A stretch of DNA of 64,000 nt from Pedobacter nototheniae (GCF_004335085.1 NZ_RQRS01000026.1:26449-90448), one strand, 5' to 3'; numbered from the stretch's first letter, positions 50,344 to 60,104 are shown. Numbers and translations: made by a program. Notes: generated by a model not told the origin, from the sequence alone.

Positions 50344-52431
50344 ATGACGAAAAACATCTTTATTGCCTCAGCCGAACCACATGCAGGAAAATCGGTAATA
50401 GCATTTGGATTGATCAATATGCTCCTGACCAAAACCCAGAAAGTGGGTTATTTTAAACCCATAATTGCACAAGATGATCCAACCCGAAAGGACGAGCATG
50501 TACAAGCAATGCTTGATTACTTTTCGTTACCAATGCAGTACGAAGATGCATTTGCCTACACTAGACAGGATATGTTGCAGCAAGCCGAAAATAGTGGCGA
50601 TATTATCAATACTATAATCAGCAAGTACAAAAAGCTTGAAGATAATTACGATTTTACAGTTATAGAAGGTAGTGATTTTCAGGGCGAAGGAATGGCTTTT
50701 GAGTTTGAATCCAATGCTTTAATGGCCAGAAACTTGGGTGCACCAGTTTTAATCGTCGTTTCAGGCAAAAATAAAACTGCTAGTCAGCTTTTTAAAACAG
50801 CTATTAATATTTACCGCAACTTTTTACTTCGCGATGTGCAGGTATTGGGCGTTGTGGCAAACATGGTTAATCCTGATGAGGCCGAAAGGATTAAGCAAGC
50901 TTTAACCAATCAATTGCCCGCAGAATTATTGATATCTGTGATCCCTATTGAAAATGGATTACAAAGCCCTACTATGAAAGAAATTACCGATGCATTGGGT
51001 GCTGAAGTTCTTTTTGGTGGCGATTTGCTAGATAATCAGGTAGATAATTTTGTAACAGGTGCAATGATGTTGCCCAACTTTTTAAGGCACATTAAAGATA
51101 ATTTACTTATTGTAACGCCAGGTGATAGAGGTGATATTATTATAGGATCTTTACAGGCAAACCTATCCGCAAACTACCCTAAAATTGCAGGTATTGTTTT
51201 AACTGCAGGGAGTTTGCCTGATGAACCCATGATTAAATTAATTGAGGGTTTGCAAACCATAATTCCTATAATTTCAGTACAAAGAGGCACTTTTGAAACC
51301 ACCACAGCCATTGGTGCAATTCATTCTAAAATTACAATCGATAACAAAAAGAAAATCATGCTGGCAATAGATCTCTTTGAAAAATATGTAGATCGTAATG
51401 CTTTAGATGATAAAATAGTAACCTTCAATTATGAAGGAATTACACCTCATATGTTTCAATATCAATTGATAAAATGGGCAAAAAGTCAGAAAAAACATAT
51501 TGTTTTACCAGAGGGAAATGACGATAGAATTTTAAAGGCTGTAGAGAAACTAGTTGCTCAGGATATTGTTGAAATTACCTTACTCGGCGATCCTACAGAA
51601 ATTGCAGGGAACATTAAAAGGTTGGGTTTAAATTTAGATCCAGCCGCAATTCATATCCATAACCCGGCCCATTCCGAACACTATGATAGTTATGTAGAAA
51701 CCCTGCACGAATTACGTAAGGCGAAAAATGTTAACCATGAAATGGCTAAAGATATGATGACGGATGTATCCTATTTTGGTACCATGATGGTTTATAAAGG
51801 CGATGCCGACGGAATGGTTTCTGGTGCTGTACACACAACACAGCATACGATTAGACCGGCACTCCAGTTTGTAAAAACCAAACCAGGTGTTTCTGTTGTT
51901 TCATCAATCTTTTTTATGTGTTTGCCAGAGCGTGTAGCCATATTTGGCGATTGTGCCGTAAATCCCAATCCTACAGCAGAACAATTGGCTGAAATTGCAA
52001 TTTCATCAGCAGAAAGTAGTGCAAAGTTTGGCATAGAACCAAGAATCGCTATGCTTTCTTATTCCTCAGGAACATCAGGAGAAGGTGCCGATGTAGAACG
52101 TGTTCGTGAAGCAACTGCAATTGTAAGAGCAAGGCATCCCGAATTAAAAATTGAAGGTCCAATCCAATACGATGCGGCTGTAGATCCACTTGTTGGTCGC
52201 CAAAAACTTCCTGATTCTAATGTTGCCGGAAGAGCAAGTGTACTTATTTTTCCTGATCTAAATACTGGAAATAATACCTACAAGGCCGTCCAAAGAGAAA
52301 CCGGTGCTTTAGCCATTGGTCCAATGCTGCAAGGACTTAACAAACCAATTAACGATTTAAGCCGTGGCTGCACGGTTGATGATATTTTTAATACAGTAGT
52401 AATTACGGCAATTCAATGCCAGGAAAAATAG
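50344..52431 (+). CDS. pta: Phosphate acetyltransferase, long form
   Basis: A protein of about 695 residues that interconverts acetyl-CoA and acetyl phosphate. The N-terminal P-loop-like domain (IASAEPHAGKSVIAFGLINM) and a DRTGG-type domain (about 210-310; VTPGDRGDIIIGS) precede the catalytic PTA domain (about 370-690; IVLPEGNDDRILKA, DADGMVSGAVHTTQHTIRPA, YSSGTSGEGADVERVREA, AVDPLVGRQKLPDSNVAGRA). The frame is open to a TTG at 50305, but the ATG at 50344 (TKNIFIASAEP) matches the family start. It is followed after 5 bp by ackA, giving the acetate-forming, ATP-yielding pair. Confidence 0.97.
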   Translation: MTKNIFIASAEPHAGKSVIAFGLINMLLTKTQKVGYFKPIIAQDDPTRKDEHVQAMLDYFSLPMQYEDAFAYTRQDMLQQAENSGDIINTIISKYKKLEDNYDFTVIEGSDFQGEGMAFEFESNALMARNLGAPVLIVVSGKNKTASQLFKTAINIYRNFLLRDVQVLGVVANMVNPDEAERIKQALTNQLPAELLISVIPIENGLQSPTMKEITDALGAEVLFGGDLLDNQVDNFVTGAMMLPNFLRHIKDNLLIVTPGDRGDIIIGSLQANLSANYPKIAGIVLTAGSLPDEPMIKLIEGLQTIIPIISVQRGTFETTTAIGAIHSKITIDNKKKIMLAIDLFEKYVDRNALDDKIVTFNYEGITPHMFQYQLIKWAKSQKKHIVLPEGNDDRILKAVEKLVAQDIVEITLLGDPTEIAGNIKRLGLNLDPAAIHIHNPAHSEHYDSYVETLHELRKAKNVNHEMAKDMMTDVSYFGTMMVYKGDADGMVSGAVHTTQHTIRPALQFVKTKPGVSVVSSIFFMCLPERVAIFGDCAVNPNPTAEQLAEIAISSAESSAKFGIEPRIAMLSYSSGTSGEGADVERVREATAIVRARHPELKIEGPIQYDAAVDPLVGRQKLPDSNVAGRASVLIFPDLNTGNNTYKAVQRETGALAIGPMLQGLNKPINDLSRGCTVDDIFNTVVITAIQCQEK

Positions 52432-52436
52432 ATCTC

Positions 52437-53636
52437 ATGAATATTTTAGTTATAAATTCAGGAAGCAGTTCCCTTAAATATCAACTGTTCAAAATGCCAG
52501 AGAAAACACCAATTTGCTACGGCCTAGTGGAGCGTATTGGTATTCAAGGTTCTTTTGTAAAACATACTTTTTTTAAACAAAATCAAAAACATACAGTAGA
52601 AAATGTAGGCTTTATTTCTAACCATGGTGAAGCACTAAAACAGGTTTTAGCATTATTGAGTGATGGTGAAAATGCAGTGATTACAAGCCCTGATGATATT
52701 AATGCCGTTGGACATCGTGTGGTGCATGGTGGAGAAAAATTTGCCGGTCCGGCATTAGTAACGGTTGAGGTTAAGCAACTAATTAAAAAACTTTTTTCTT
52801 TGGCCCCTCTTCATAATCCTGTAAATTATAAATGCATTGAAGTTGCTGAAGAAACTTTTCCAAATGCCAAACAAATAGCTGTTTTTGATACCGCTTTTCA
52901 TCAAAGTATCCCTGAAGAAGCCTACCGTTATGCTATTCCAGAATGGTATTACAAAGAACATGGTATTCGTGCTTATGGCTTTCACGGCACCAGCCATAAA
53001 TATGTAAGTGAACAAGCTATAGGATATTTAAACAAAGAAAATTCGAAAATTATAAGTGTCCATTTAGGCAATGGTTGTAGTATTACGGCAATAAAAAATG
53101 GTAAATCAATCGATACCAGCATGGGTTTTGGGCCTTTAAGTGGCTTAATGATGGGAACACGATCTGGCGATATTGATCCATCCGTTATTTTCCAGCTAAT
53201 GGAACATTCTGGTTATACCTTGGATCAATTAAGTAATTTATTGAATAAGCAATCAGGTTTGCTCGGCGTTGGCGGCTCAAGTGATATGCGTGATATTAGA
53301 AAATTAGCTACAGAAAATTCTGAAGCTGCTCAATTGGCATTAAAACTATATGCATATAGAATTAAAAAATTTATTGGTGCCTATGTTGCCATCTTAAACG
53401 GAGTTGATGCCATTATTTTTACTGCTGGAGTTGGAGAAAATGATTTAGAAATGCGTAAAGCCGTTTGCCAGGATTTAAATTACTTAGGTATTGAGTTAGA
53501 TTCTTCTAAAAACAATAAATATAATGGTGAAATATTAGATATAAGTACAAACTCATCTCCCGTTAAAATATTTGTAATTCCTACAAATGAAGAATATGAA
53601 ATTGCCAATCAGTGTTTTACACTCTTAAAAAAATAG
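52437..53636 (+). CDS. ackA: Acetate kinase
   Basis: A protein of about 399 residues that makes ATP and acetate from acetyl phosphate. All signatures are present: NILVINSGSSSLKYQLF at the start, GHRVVHGGEKF (residue about 84), AYGFHGTSHKYVSEQA with the catalytic His (about 180), HLGNGCSITAIKNGKSIDTS, GFGPLSGLMMGTRSGDIDPS and FTAGVGEND near 325. Start: an upstream ATG at 52416 overlaps pta; the ATG at 52437 gives the family N-terminus. It is the second gene of a pta-ackA operon. Confidence 0.97.
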   Translation: MNILVINSGSSSLKYQLFKMPEKTPICYGLVERIGIQGSFVKHTFFKQNQKHTVENVGFISNHGEALKQVLALLSDGENAVITSPDDINAVGHRVVHGGEKFAGPALVTVEVKQLIKKLFSLAPLHNPVNYKCIEVAEETFPNAKQIAVFDTAFHQSIPEEAYRYAIPEWYYKEHGIRAYGFHGTSHKYVSEQAIGYLNKENSKIISVHLGNGCSITAIKNGKSIDTSMGFGPLSGLMMGTRSGDIDPSVIFQLMEHSGYTLDQLSNLLNKQSGLLGVGGSSDMRDIRKLATENSEAAQLALKLYAYRIKKFIGAYVAILNGVDAIIFTAGVGENDLEMRKAVCQDLNYLGIELDSSKNNKYNGEILDISTNSSPVKIFVIPTNEEYEIANQCFTLLKK

Positions 53637-53703
53637 ATTTATTTCAATTAAGACTTTGATAGGCAAATAATTACCCTATTAAAGTCTTATTTTTGATATA
53701 CAA

Positions 53704-54621
53704 TTAATCTACTAAATAACCTATCTGCTCAGGATAACTCGGCAAAGGCTGTTCTGCCATTTCCAAAAGAGTTGATTCAATCATATGACACATAGAATTT
53801 AGCGCTAAATCATTAGCTTCAGTTCCAAAAGGTTCCTCTATTTCATCTGCAATAGCTTCAAAAGCTACAAAAGTATAAGCTATAAAAACTACAATTAAAG
53901 GAGTTAACCATCCCAAACTATCAACCAATCCAAAAGGAAGCAAAAAACAATACAAGTAAACTGTTCTGTGCAGCAATACTCTATAACTATAAGGAATTGG
54001 AGTTGAAGCAATTCTCTCGCATCCACCTACAATATCCGAAAGTTTATTAAAATTATCTTCAAATGCCACCTGAATAATAGAATCTATCTTACCCTGAACT
54101 TTAGCTTCTTGCACCCAATGGCCCATTTTTTTCAACAAAATAATAGGTTTATATTTAGCTGGTAAAACCTCAGCCACTAACTCTGCTGATAATCGCCTTT
54201 CCAAATCTGATTTAGCATCCGTACCACGTAATTGATGTTTTAAAGCATAAGTAAAAGCGATTAACAAATTGACAAAACTACTTAATTTCTGATCCTCAGC
54301 AAGATACCCAGTTGTAGTTAATGCCTGGCGAGCTAATGAGCGTGTATCGTTTAACAATGCACCCCATAATTTTCTTCCCTCCCAAAATCTTTCATAGCTG
54401 GCATTATTTCTGAAACCCAAAAAAAGTGCTAAAGCTATACCAAAAAGTGTAAATGGAGCAGGATTGAGTGGTATTTTAAAGGTAAAAACCGAACCATGTA
54501 AATAAACAACCCCCAAGGCAAATATAAAAAGTAAAGCCAAGCGTGGTAATAACTTTGGAAGTACAGAACCATGCCATACAAAAAGTAATCGAAACCAGTT
54601 TTCTCTTTTCCTGATAATCAT
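53704..54621 (-). CDS. Bestrophin-like channel (UPF0187/YneE family)
   Basis: A protein of about 305 residues from the bacterial bestrophin family, pentameric ion channels of the inner membrane. Typical signatures are NWFRLLFVWHGSVLPKLLPR near the start, PAPFTLFGIALALFLGFRNN then ASYERFWEGRKLWG (about 70-95), and IPYSYRVLLHRTVYLYCFLL with FGLVDSLGWLTPL and EIEEPFGTEANDLAL in the C-terminal half. Four helices are apparent. Start: a TTG at 54627 precedes the ATG at 54621, and I use the latter. It is convergent with ackA, with about 67 bp between stops. Confidence 0.94.
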   Translation of the reverse strand: MIIRKRENWFRLLFVWHGSVLPKLLPRLALLFIFALGVVYLHGSVFTFKIPLNPAPFTLFGIALALFLGFRNNASYERFWEGRKLWGALLNDTRSLARQALTTTGYLAEDQKLSSFVNLLIAFTYALKHQLRGTDAKSDLERRLSAELVAEVLPAKYKPIILLKKMGHWVQEAKVQGKIDSIIQVAFEDNFNKLSDIVGGCERIASTPIPYSYRVLLHRTVYLYCFLLPFGLVDSLGWLTPLIVVFIAYTFVAFEAIADEIEEPFGTEANDLALNSMCHMIESTLLEMAEQPLPSYPEQIGYLVD

Positions 54622-54801
54622 TCTCAAATATCCGGATTATTTTTCAATGGGCAATAAGATACCGCACACATTACCTAAAAGGCAACCGCAACAACAAATT
54701 GTACATTAAGATAACATCAATGCATCAATAAAACACAAAAAATAACACGTAAATATTATTAATAAATTTACTTATTTATAATACATAAACATAATAAAAA
54801 C

Positions 54802-54809
54802 TATATTTG
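54802..54809 (+). promoter_or_regulatory. Candidate -7 box of the small gene at 54832
   Basis: TATATTTG exactly fits TAnnTTTG and would place a transcript start about 16 bases before the ATG. No TTG lies 17-23 bases upstream, so it is weaker than the consensus. Confidence 0.35.
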
Positions 54810-54831
54810 AAGAAAAAAACATCCCGCTTTT

Positions 54832-55119
54832 ATGCTGATAGAAAACGAAGCTAATAATTATGTGTTTGCTGTAGGTAAACGATTTGAAGCACTATTTATG
54901 GAATTAAAATGGAAGGTATACTTCGGCGTAGACAATACCATTATTTTTTTTATACCAGCAGACTATCATTTTAATTACACTGAAAAATCATTTGCACAAT
55001 TTATTAATGATACTCTACACGATTTCGACCTCGATATTAAAGAGGCGTACATCAATTATCTCGTTTTTCAGAAATTGGAATGTATTTGTAATATTAAGAT
55101 GCTCCCGCCTGGAAAATAA
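54832..55119 (+). CDS. Small hypothetical protein
   Basis: A 95-residue protein I do not recognise. It looks like a compact alpha/beta fold: a helix (FAVGKRFEALFMELK), a strand (WKVYFGVDNTIIFFIPAD), a helix (FAQFINDTLHDFDLDIKEAY) and a strand (INYLVFQKLECI). A promoter-like TATATTTG lies 22 bases upstream, the codon pattern is like neighbouring genes, and no gene overlaps it, all of which support a real gene. It has no signal peptide and two cysteines (C-I-C). The divergent bestrophin gene and the following M61 peptidase do not suggest a function. Confidence 0.6.
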   Translation: MLIENEANNYVFAVGKRFEALFMELKWKVYFGVDNTIIFFIPADYHFNYTEKSFAQFINDTLHDFDLDIKEAYINYLVFQKLECICNIKMLPPGK

Positions 55120-55335
55120 AACATTCTAAATATTTCATTGTTCAAAAAACATACTGATTACTAACTAATTATAGTATCTTTAACATCTTAAAGATAATTC
55201 CGCAGATCCCAACAAGTTAATATCATCGCCTTCTCCCTCTTTTACAAAGATAATTGTTTTTAACAATGTAACATTTATATTATAAAATACTCATAGTATT
55301 GAATTTAAATGAGATACCATTTATTAGAATTAATT

Positions 55336-57186
55336 ATGAAAAAATTTATAATCCACTTTTTTGTATTTATTGGAGCCAGTTCAGCCCTTGCGCAGAACAG
55401 TTATAAATACAGTCTTAACTTGAAGAATGTTAAGCATGATAAATTGGAGGTAACTCTCTACACCCCGAAAATAAAAACTGATGAAGTGGCTTTTCATCTT
55501 CCAAAAATGGTACCTGGCACTTATGCTATTTATGATTTTGGCAGGTATGTTTCCAATTTTAAAGCTTATGATAAGAATGGAAATGCATTAAAGGTCAATC
55601 ATGAAAACTTGAATTCATGGAAAATTTCTAACGCAAAAAATCTTACTAAAGTTACTTATCTTGTTGATGATAGTTGGGATAGTCCTGAGATCACAGGACC
55701 AGAAATTTTTCAACCTGTAGGAACAAATATCAATGAAGATAAAATGTTTCTTATTAACAATTTTGGTTTCTTCGGGTATTTTGATGGAAAAAAAAGTCTT
55801 CCATTTGAAGTTACAATCACTAAACCTGCAGATTTTTATGGATCTACTTCTCTTGAAGCAAAACACCTAAATAACACAACAGATAAGTACCTAGTACCAG
55901 ATTACTATAGCCTTGCTGATGCACCCATAATGTATAATAAACCCGATACCACTATTTTAAATATCGGCGGTGCTAAAATTCTGATTTCACTCTATTCCCC
56001 TAATCATAAAGGTACATCAGGAGACATTGCCAAAGAACTGAAAAGTATGCTAGAGGCGCAAAAGGAATATTTAGGTGGCAAATTACCTGTAGCTAAGTAT
56101 GCTTTTATTATAAGTTTAAGCGACAATCCAAAATTAGCTAGTTATGGTGCCCTAGAGCATTCTTATTCTTCATTTTATGTACTACCAGAAAATTTTACAC
56201 CAACAAGGCTTGCTCAAAGTGTTAGAGAAACAGGATCGCATGAATTTTTCCATATTATAACGCCTTTAAATATACATAGTGAGGAGATTGGAAATTTTGA
56301 CTTTGACCATCCTAAAATGTCAGCCCATTTATGGTTATACGAGGGTTTAACAGAATACGCTGCAAACCATATGCAGGTAAAATATGGTTTGATAAGTTTT
56401 AAAGATTACTTGAAAAAGCAGGAAGACAAATTAAATAATTCAACAACATATAATGATACTTTAGCCTTTACTACAATGTCTAAAGGTGTATTAGATACCT
56501 ATCACAATCAAAACGGTAATGTTTATGAAAAAGGTGCATTGATTGGGCTTTGTCTCGACATTAAATTACGACAGTTATCTAATGGAAAATATGGTACGCA
56601 AAACATGATGCAAGATTTAGCTAAAACTTACGGAAAAACAAAATCTTTTAAAGATGATGAATTATTTGCAACTATTACTAAGCTAACTTATCCTGAAATT
56701 GGAACATTTTTAAATACTTATGTGGGTGGAAATAAAAAGCTTCCTTATAAAGAAATTTTTGCCTCAATTGGAATTAATTATCAAGATACCGCAACTATTA
56801 GAATGGCTAATACTGGAGGTCCAAAGCTTGCATATGATCCCGTTACCAAAAATTTATTCGTTGCCGATACGACTATGAATAGTTATGGTAAAAAATTGGG
56901 AATTCAAAAAGGTGATCAGATATTAGCAGTTAATGGCTATAAACTACCTGAAATTTCTAAAGTACAACAGTTTTTAGATAGCCTAAGACAGAGCATTAAA
57001 CCTGGAGAGATGTTTAGCTTACTTGTTTCTAGAAAAGATAGCAACGGAAATCCTTCTGAAATAAAGCTAACTCAACCAGCAGAATTTTTGGATGTAAAGC
57101 GTTTTAATGTTTTAAAAGAATTTGAAGTAATAACTGATGAGCAGAGAAAGTTGAGGGACGCTTGGTTGAACACAAAGACAAACTAG
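55336..57186 (+). CDS. M61 family peptidase with PDZ domain
   Basis: A protein of about 616 residues. A signal peptide (FIIHFFVFIGASSALAQ) leads into a beta N-terminal domain (residues about 25-180; FHLPKMVPGTYAIYDFGRYV is the M61 signature) and a catalytic domain with the zinc motif HEFFH (near residue 302) and the third ligand in LWLYEGLTEY. A PDZ domain (about 515-600; LGIQKGDQILAVNGYKLPEI) is C-terminal. M61 peptidases (glycyl aminopeptidases) trim short peptides in the periplasm. The frame is open from an ATG at 55309, but the signal peptide starts at 55336. Convergent with a small lipoprotein gene. Confidence 0.95.
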   Translation: MKKFIIHFFVFIGASSALAQNSYKYSLNLKNVKHDKLEVTLYTPKIKTDEVAFHLPKMVPGTYAIYDFGRYVSNFKAYDKNGNALKVNHENLNSWKISNAKNLTKVTYLVDDSWDSPEITGPEIFQPVGTNINEDKMFLINNFGFFGYFDGKKSLPFEVTITKPADFYGSTSLEAKHLNNTTDKYLVPDYYSLADAPIMYNKPDTTILNIGGAKILISLYSPNHKGTSGDIAKELKSMLEAQKEYLGGKLPVAKYAFIISLSDNPKLASYGALEHSYSSFYVLPENFTPTRLAQSVRETGSHEFFHIITPLNIHSEEIGNFDFDHPKMSAHLWLYEGLTEYAANHMQVKYGLISFKDYLKKQEDKLNNSTTYNDTLAFTTMSKGVLDTYHNQNGNVYEKGALIGLCLDIKLRQLSNGKYGTQNMMQDLAKTYGKTKSFKDDELFATITKLTYPEIGTFLNTYVGGNKKLPYKEIFASIGINYQDTATIRMANTGGPKLAYDPVTKNLFVADTTMNSYGKKLGIQKGDQILAVNGYKLPEISKVQQFLDSLRQSIKPGEMFSLLVSRKDSNGNPSEIKLTQPAEFLDVKRFNVLKEFEVITDEQRKLRDAWLNTKTN

Positions 57187-57204
57187 TTTGTAAGTAAAAA
57201 TCAA

Positions 57205-57237
57205 AACAATGTGGTTTCTATTAGAAATCACATTGTT
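57205..57237. terminator. Bidirectional terminator-like hairpin
   Basis: AACAATGTGGTTTCT pairs with AGAAATCACATTGTT (one G-T wobble) over 15 bp with a 3-base loop, between the convergent stops of the M61 peptidase and the small lipoprotein. The minus strand continues with TTGATTTTTAC and would suit termination of the lipoprotein gene. Confidence 0.65.
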
Positions 57238-57249
57238 ATAAGTAGCCCT

Positions 57250-57630
57250 TTAGAAAGTACATCCTTTTTCAGATGTTTTATCGGCTATCAAAATTTTAAT
57301 ACCATCTTTTTTACCATCGCATATTGTAAATTCTTTATCAATATCTGAGGCGTAATGATACTCAATATAAAAAACTTTGCCTGGAATCCTAAATTCTTTA
57401 GGAACATTTACAATACCTGCTTGATAAGTAACTGTCTGATCTGAATTATTTTTTATCTCTGTAGCATCCGTGTTAGGTTGGTCAAAACTTACTAAAACGG
57501 CGTCCTGATCTGTGCAATAATTGGAAATATAGCTAACTTTGTAACATCTTTTCTGAAGAATATCCTTTTCACAAGAAAGAAACAAAAGACATACTATTAA
57601 CAAAATTAAAAAGGGATTCTTTTTTTTCAT
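57250..57630 (-). CDS. Small hypothetical lipoprotein
   Basis: A 126-residue lipoprotein. A signal (NPFLILLIVCLLFLSC) ends in a lipobox with Cys20. The mature part has further cysteines (KRCYKVSYISNYC, TICDGK, EKGCTF), giving probable disulfides. The body is beta-rich (TVTYQAGIVNVPKEFRIPG). I do not know the family. It is convergent with the M61 gene, and the IS3-like HTH gene upstream is 136 bp away. Periplasmic or surface location is likely; function unknown. Confidence 0.75.
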   Translation of the reverse strand: MKKKNPFLILLIVCLLFLSCEKDILQKRCYKVSYISNYCTDQDAVLVSFDQPNTDATEIKNNSDQTVTYQAGIVNVPKEFRIPGKVFYIEYHYASDIDKEFTICDGKKDGIKILIADKTSEKGCTF

Positions 57631-57766
57631 TAAATTTTATTTTAGAAATTTTTTCTATCAAACTTTATTGGCAATAACATTCACATAAAATCAGCTCAAT
57701 CACAATTTGATCCGGCGAAAAACACAGTTATAGAAAGATTAATTTATAATCTAATTAGCCTAGGTT

Positions 57767-58024
57767 TTAGATATTATTTTTAACCTGTTCGTAAAGCATT
57801 TCATGTTTCTCAAATAAATTTGTATAAATATGTTTTAAGTGCTCGTTTTCCTTTTTTAACTGAGCATACTCAATTGCCAAATAACCATAGCGAGTTTGCC
57901 AGCGGTGAAAAGTTGCGGGACTAAGCTGATGTTCCTTGCAAATTTCTGCAATTTTTACCCCTTCAGATCTTTTCATTAACACCTTAACAATTTCTAATAT
58001 GCTCGTTCTCTCACTATATTCCAT
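57767..58024 (-). CDS. IS3 OrfA-like helix-turn-helix protein, orphan
   Basis: An 85-residue protein shaped like the OrfA of IS3-family elements. The helix-turn-helix (about 10-45; ILEIVKVLMKRSEGVKIAEI, then LSPATFHRWQTRYGYL) precedes a coiled-coil tail (YAQLKKENEHLKHIYTNLFE). There is no OrfB transposase in either direction and I see no flanking inverted repeats or target duplication. It is either a decayed element or a co-opted DNA-binding protein. It lies about 100 bp after the PorE-like gene at the end of the second surface module. Length is normal for OrfA, with no frameshift. Confidence 0.7.
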   Translation of the reverse strand: MEYSERTSILEIVKVLMKRSEGVKIAEICKEHQLSPATFHRWQTRYGYLAIEYAQLKKENEHLKHIYTNLFEKHEMLYEQVKNNI

Positions 58025-58046
58025 ACTGCAATAATATTTTATAACA

Positions 58047-58098
58047 CATGCAGAAATTACCTTTAGATTGTACGATATCCTTAAGTTATTTCTGCATG
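58047..58098. repeat. 14-bp inverted repeat between PorE-like and OrfA-like genes
   Basis: CATGCAGAAATTAC and GTTATTTCTGCATG match inverted with one mismatch around 24 bases. It starts 27 bases after the PorE-like stop (minus strand) and ends 22 bases before the OrfA-like start, so it could be a weak terminator, or an operator for that gene. Confidence 0.5.
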
Positions 58099-58124
58099 GT
58101 TATTTTATTTATCTGGAAAAGCCT

Positions 58125-60071
58125 TTATTGCTTTACAATTTTAAGTTCTGTCCTTCTGTTTAACTGATGCTCCTGATCCGTGCATTCCACTCCTTTACTG
58201 CATTTATTTAAAAGTCTGGTTCCACCATATCCTTTTGCCTCAATCCGGTTCTTATCAATGCCCCGTAAAACAATGTATTCGACAGCAGATTCTGCTCTTT
58301 TTTGGGATAAACTAAGGTTATAATCGTCTTTTCCTCGGCTATCTGTATGAGAACCAATTTCAATCCAGACCGTTGGATTTTCTTTCATCACTTTTACAAG
58401 TTTATCCAGCTCAACAACGGCATCTGCACGGATAGTCCATTTATCAAAATCATAATAAATATTCTCTAAACGAATTGCTTTATTGATTTCTATCGCTTCA
58501 AGTGTTAGGTTTTGATTAACCACTGATGAAACTCCTAGTCCAATGGTAGCAAGGTTTTCGGTATCTTTGCGGTAGCCGGTTTTCTCTGCACTTACATTGT
58601 ATTCCGATTCTTTATCCAGATTAAAACCATACTCACCGTTATCATCACTTTCTACTTTTAAACTGCCTCCATTTACTTTAGAAAGATTTACAATAGCACC
58701 TGATAATGGCTGCCCTGTTTTCCTATCGTAAATGCGGCCCGTTAACCTGAAGGCTAAAATGCTTTTCTGGTCTATGGCATAGATATCATCTCCGCCTAAT
58801 CCCCCATCACGATTGGAAGATAGGTAGCCTGTACCTCCCTTTTCTGTTAAACTAAAGGCAAAATCATCCTGAGGTGAGTTAAATGGATAGCCCATATTTT
58901 CAATGTGCCCAATTCCCCCTCCAATTCTTAATGCCCGAAAAACATCCAAACCGCCCATCCCTACTCTGCCATCAGTGGAAAAGTAAAAATTATTGTTCGA
59001 ATCGAACATTGGGCTGCGTTCATTTCCTGCTGTATTAACATCCTTTAGGTTTTGAGGCAAACCCCATTCTCCATCATCAGTTTTCAAACAAACATATAAA
59101 TCTGTCCCTCCTTTTCCCCCAGGCATATTGGAAGCGAAATATAAACTGTTCCCATCTGCAGAGATAAAAGGATCTCCAATGGAATATTCTTGTGCTTTAT
59201 TATATTTAAAGGAAATAGGTGCATTCCTAACACCATCAGCGTTTTCAGTACTGCTCCAGACCTCAACATTAATCGTAGCGGGATCTATTTTAACTTTTTC
59301 TACTGGATCGGGAATTCGTGTAAGGGTAAAGTACATCGTCTTGCCATCGGCTGTAAAACTAGCACTGCCTACATGGTAATTAGTGCCACTTTGGAAAGGA
59401 AATAGTTTGATACTGTCGCTATTTGCCGCCTTACTATATAACTTTAAATACCCTCCACCACTTCCTCCGTCTTTCTTTTCATCGGGAAGTTTAGCCGCAT
59501 CAAATTTAAAAAAAGGCTTATTTATCTCTATATTTTTATTAGGACGGGAAGAGGTAAAAACCACTCCGCCTTGATAATTTACTCCACCCCAATCGGCTTG
59601 AGCACTATTTAATGCTTTACAATTTGTGAGTTGCACTGGCTTAGGATTTTTCATCCATTTTAAAGCTGAATCGCAAGACAAAAGCCAAACGTTACGCTGA
59701 CTTTCAGTAACTTCCTTGTTTTTATCGATATAACTTAAGTATTCAACCTTAGCCTCCCTGTATTTCGAATTGCTTTGTAACGCCCGTGCATAATTCAATA
59801 TATTAATATCCTTGCTCCCCGGTTTTTTAACTGCTTGAGCATACCAGCTTTCAGCCTGTTTGTAATTGCCTAACTGAAGGTAGGCATAAGCCAAACGCTC
59901 GGCACTGTGAAGGCTTTCCTTCTTTTTCCAAGCCTGCTCATATAAGTCTATGGCCTTGCTATAGTTAAACAGATCGTATTGGTGATCGGCTTCCTTGGTG
60001 ATAAATTGTCCCCTTGCACTTAGAGAAACCGATAGAATGAACAGGACCAGGAATAGTTTATTATTTCCCAT
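58125..60071 (-). CDS. PorE-like OmpA family protein, second copy
   Basis: A 648-residue paralog of the protein at 26754-28709, with the same order: signal peptide, TPR-like helices (YSKAIDLYEQAWKKKESLHS), propeller (GDPFISADGNSLYFASNMPG, MFDSNNNFYFSTDGRVGMGG), carboxypeptidase-regulatory domain (LTGRIYDRKTGQPLSGAIV) and OmpA domain (NIYYDFDKWTIRADA, SHTDSRGKDDYN, LNRRTELKIVKQ). The two copies are nearly co-linear and look roughly 70% identical, with no large insertion. It follows PorP/SprF at 33 bp in the same operon. The OmpA part should bind peptidoglycan and hold the outer-membrane module. Which secretion cargo it serves is inferred from the neighbours. Confidence 0.92.
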   Translation of the reverse strand: MGNNKLFLVLFILSVSLSARGQFITKEADHQYDLFNYSKAIDLYEQAWKKKESLHSAERLAYAYLQLGNYKQAESWYAQAVKKPGSKDINILNYARALQSNSKYREAKVEYLSYIDKNKEVTESQRNVWLLSCDSALKWMKNPKPVQLTNCKALNSAQADWGGVNYQGGVVFTSSRPNKNIEINKPFFKFDAAKLPDEKKDGGSGGGYLKLYSKAANSDSIKLFPFQSGTNYHVGSASFTADGKTMYFTLTRIPDPVEKVKIDPATINVEVWSSTENADGVRNAPISFKYNKAQEYSIGDPFISADGNSLYFASNMPGGKGGTDLYVCLKTDDGEWGLPQNLKDVNTAGNERSPMFDSNNNFYFSTDGRVGMGGLDVFRALRIGGGIGHIENMGYPFNSPQDDFAFSLTEKGGTGYLSSNRDGGLGGDDIYAIDQKSILAFRLTGRIYDRKTGQPLSGAIVNLSKVNGGSLKVESDDNGEYGFNLDKESEYNVSAEKTGYRKDTENLATIGLGVSSVVNQNLTLEAIEINKAIRLENIYYDFDKWTIRADAVVELDKLVKVMKENPTVWIEIGSHTDSRGKDDYNLSLSQKRAESAVEYIVLRGIDKNRIEAKGYGGTRLLNKCSKGVECTDQEHQLNRRTELKIVKQ

Positions 60072-60104
60072 TATTAAGTTTGTATGAGTTCGTTTTGAAT
60101 TTAT

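Noticed and set aside
52416..52436. ATG upstream of ackA overlapping pta
   Set aside because: The acetate kinase N-terminus starts with NILVINSGSSS, at the ATG at 52437.
57631..57766. Possible insertion sequence ends around the OrfA-like gene
   Set aside because: I found no matching terminal inverted repeats or target-site duplication flanking 57767-58024.
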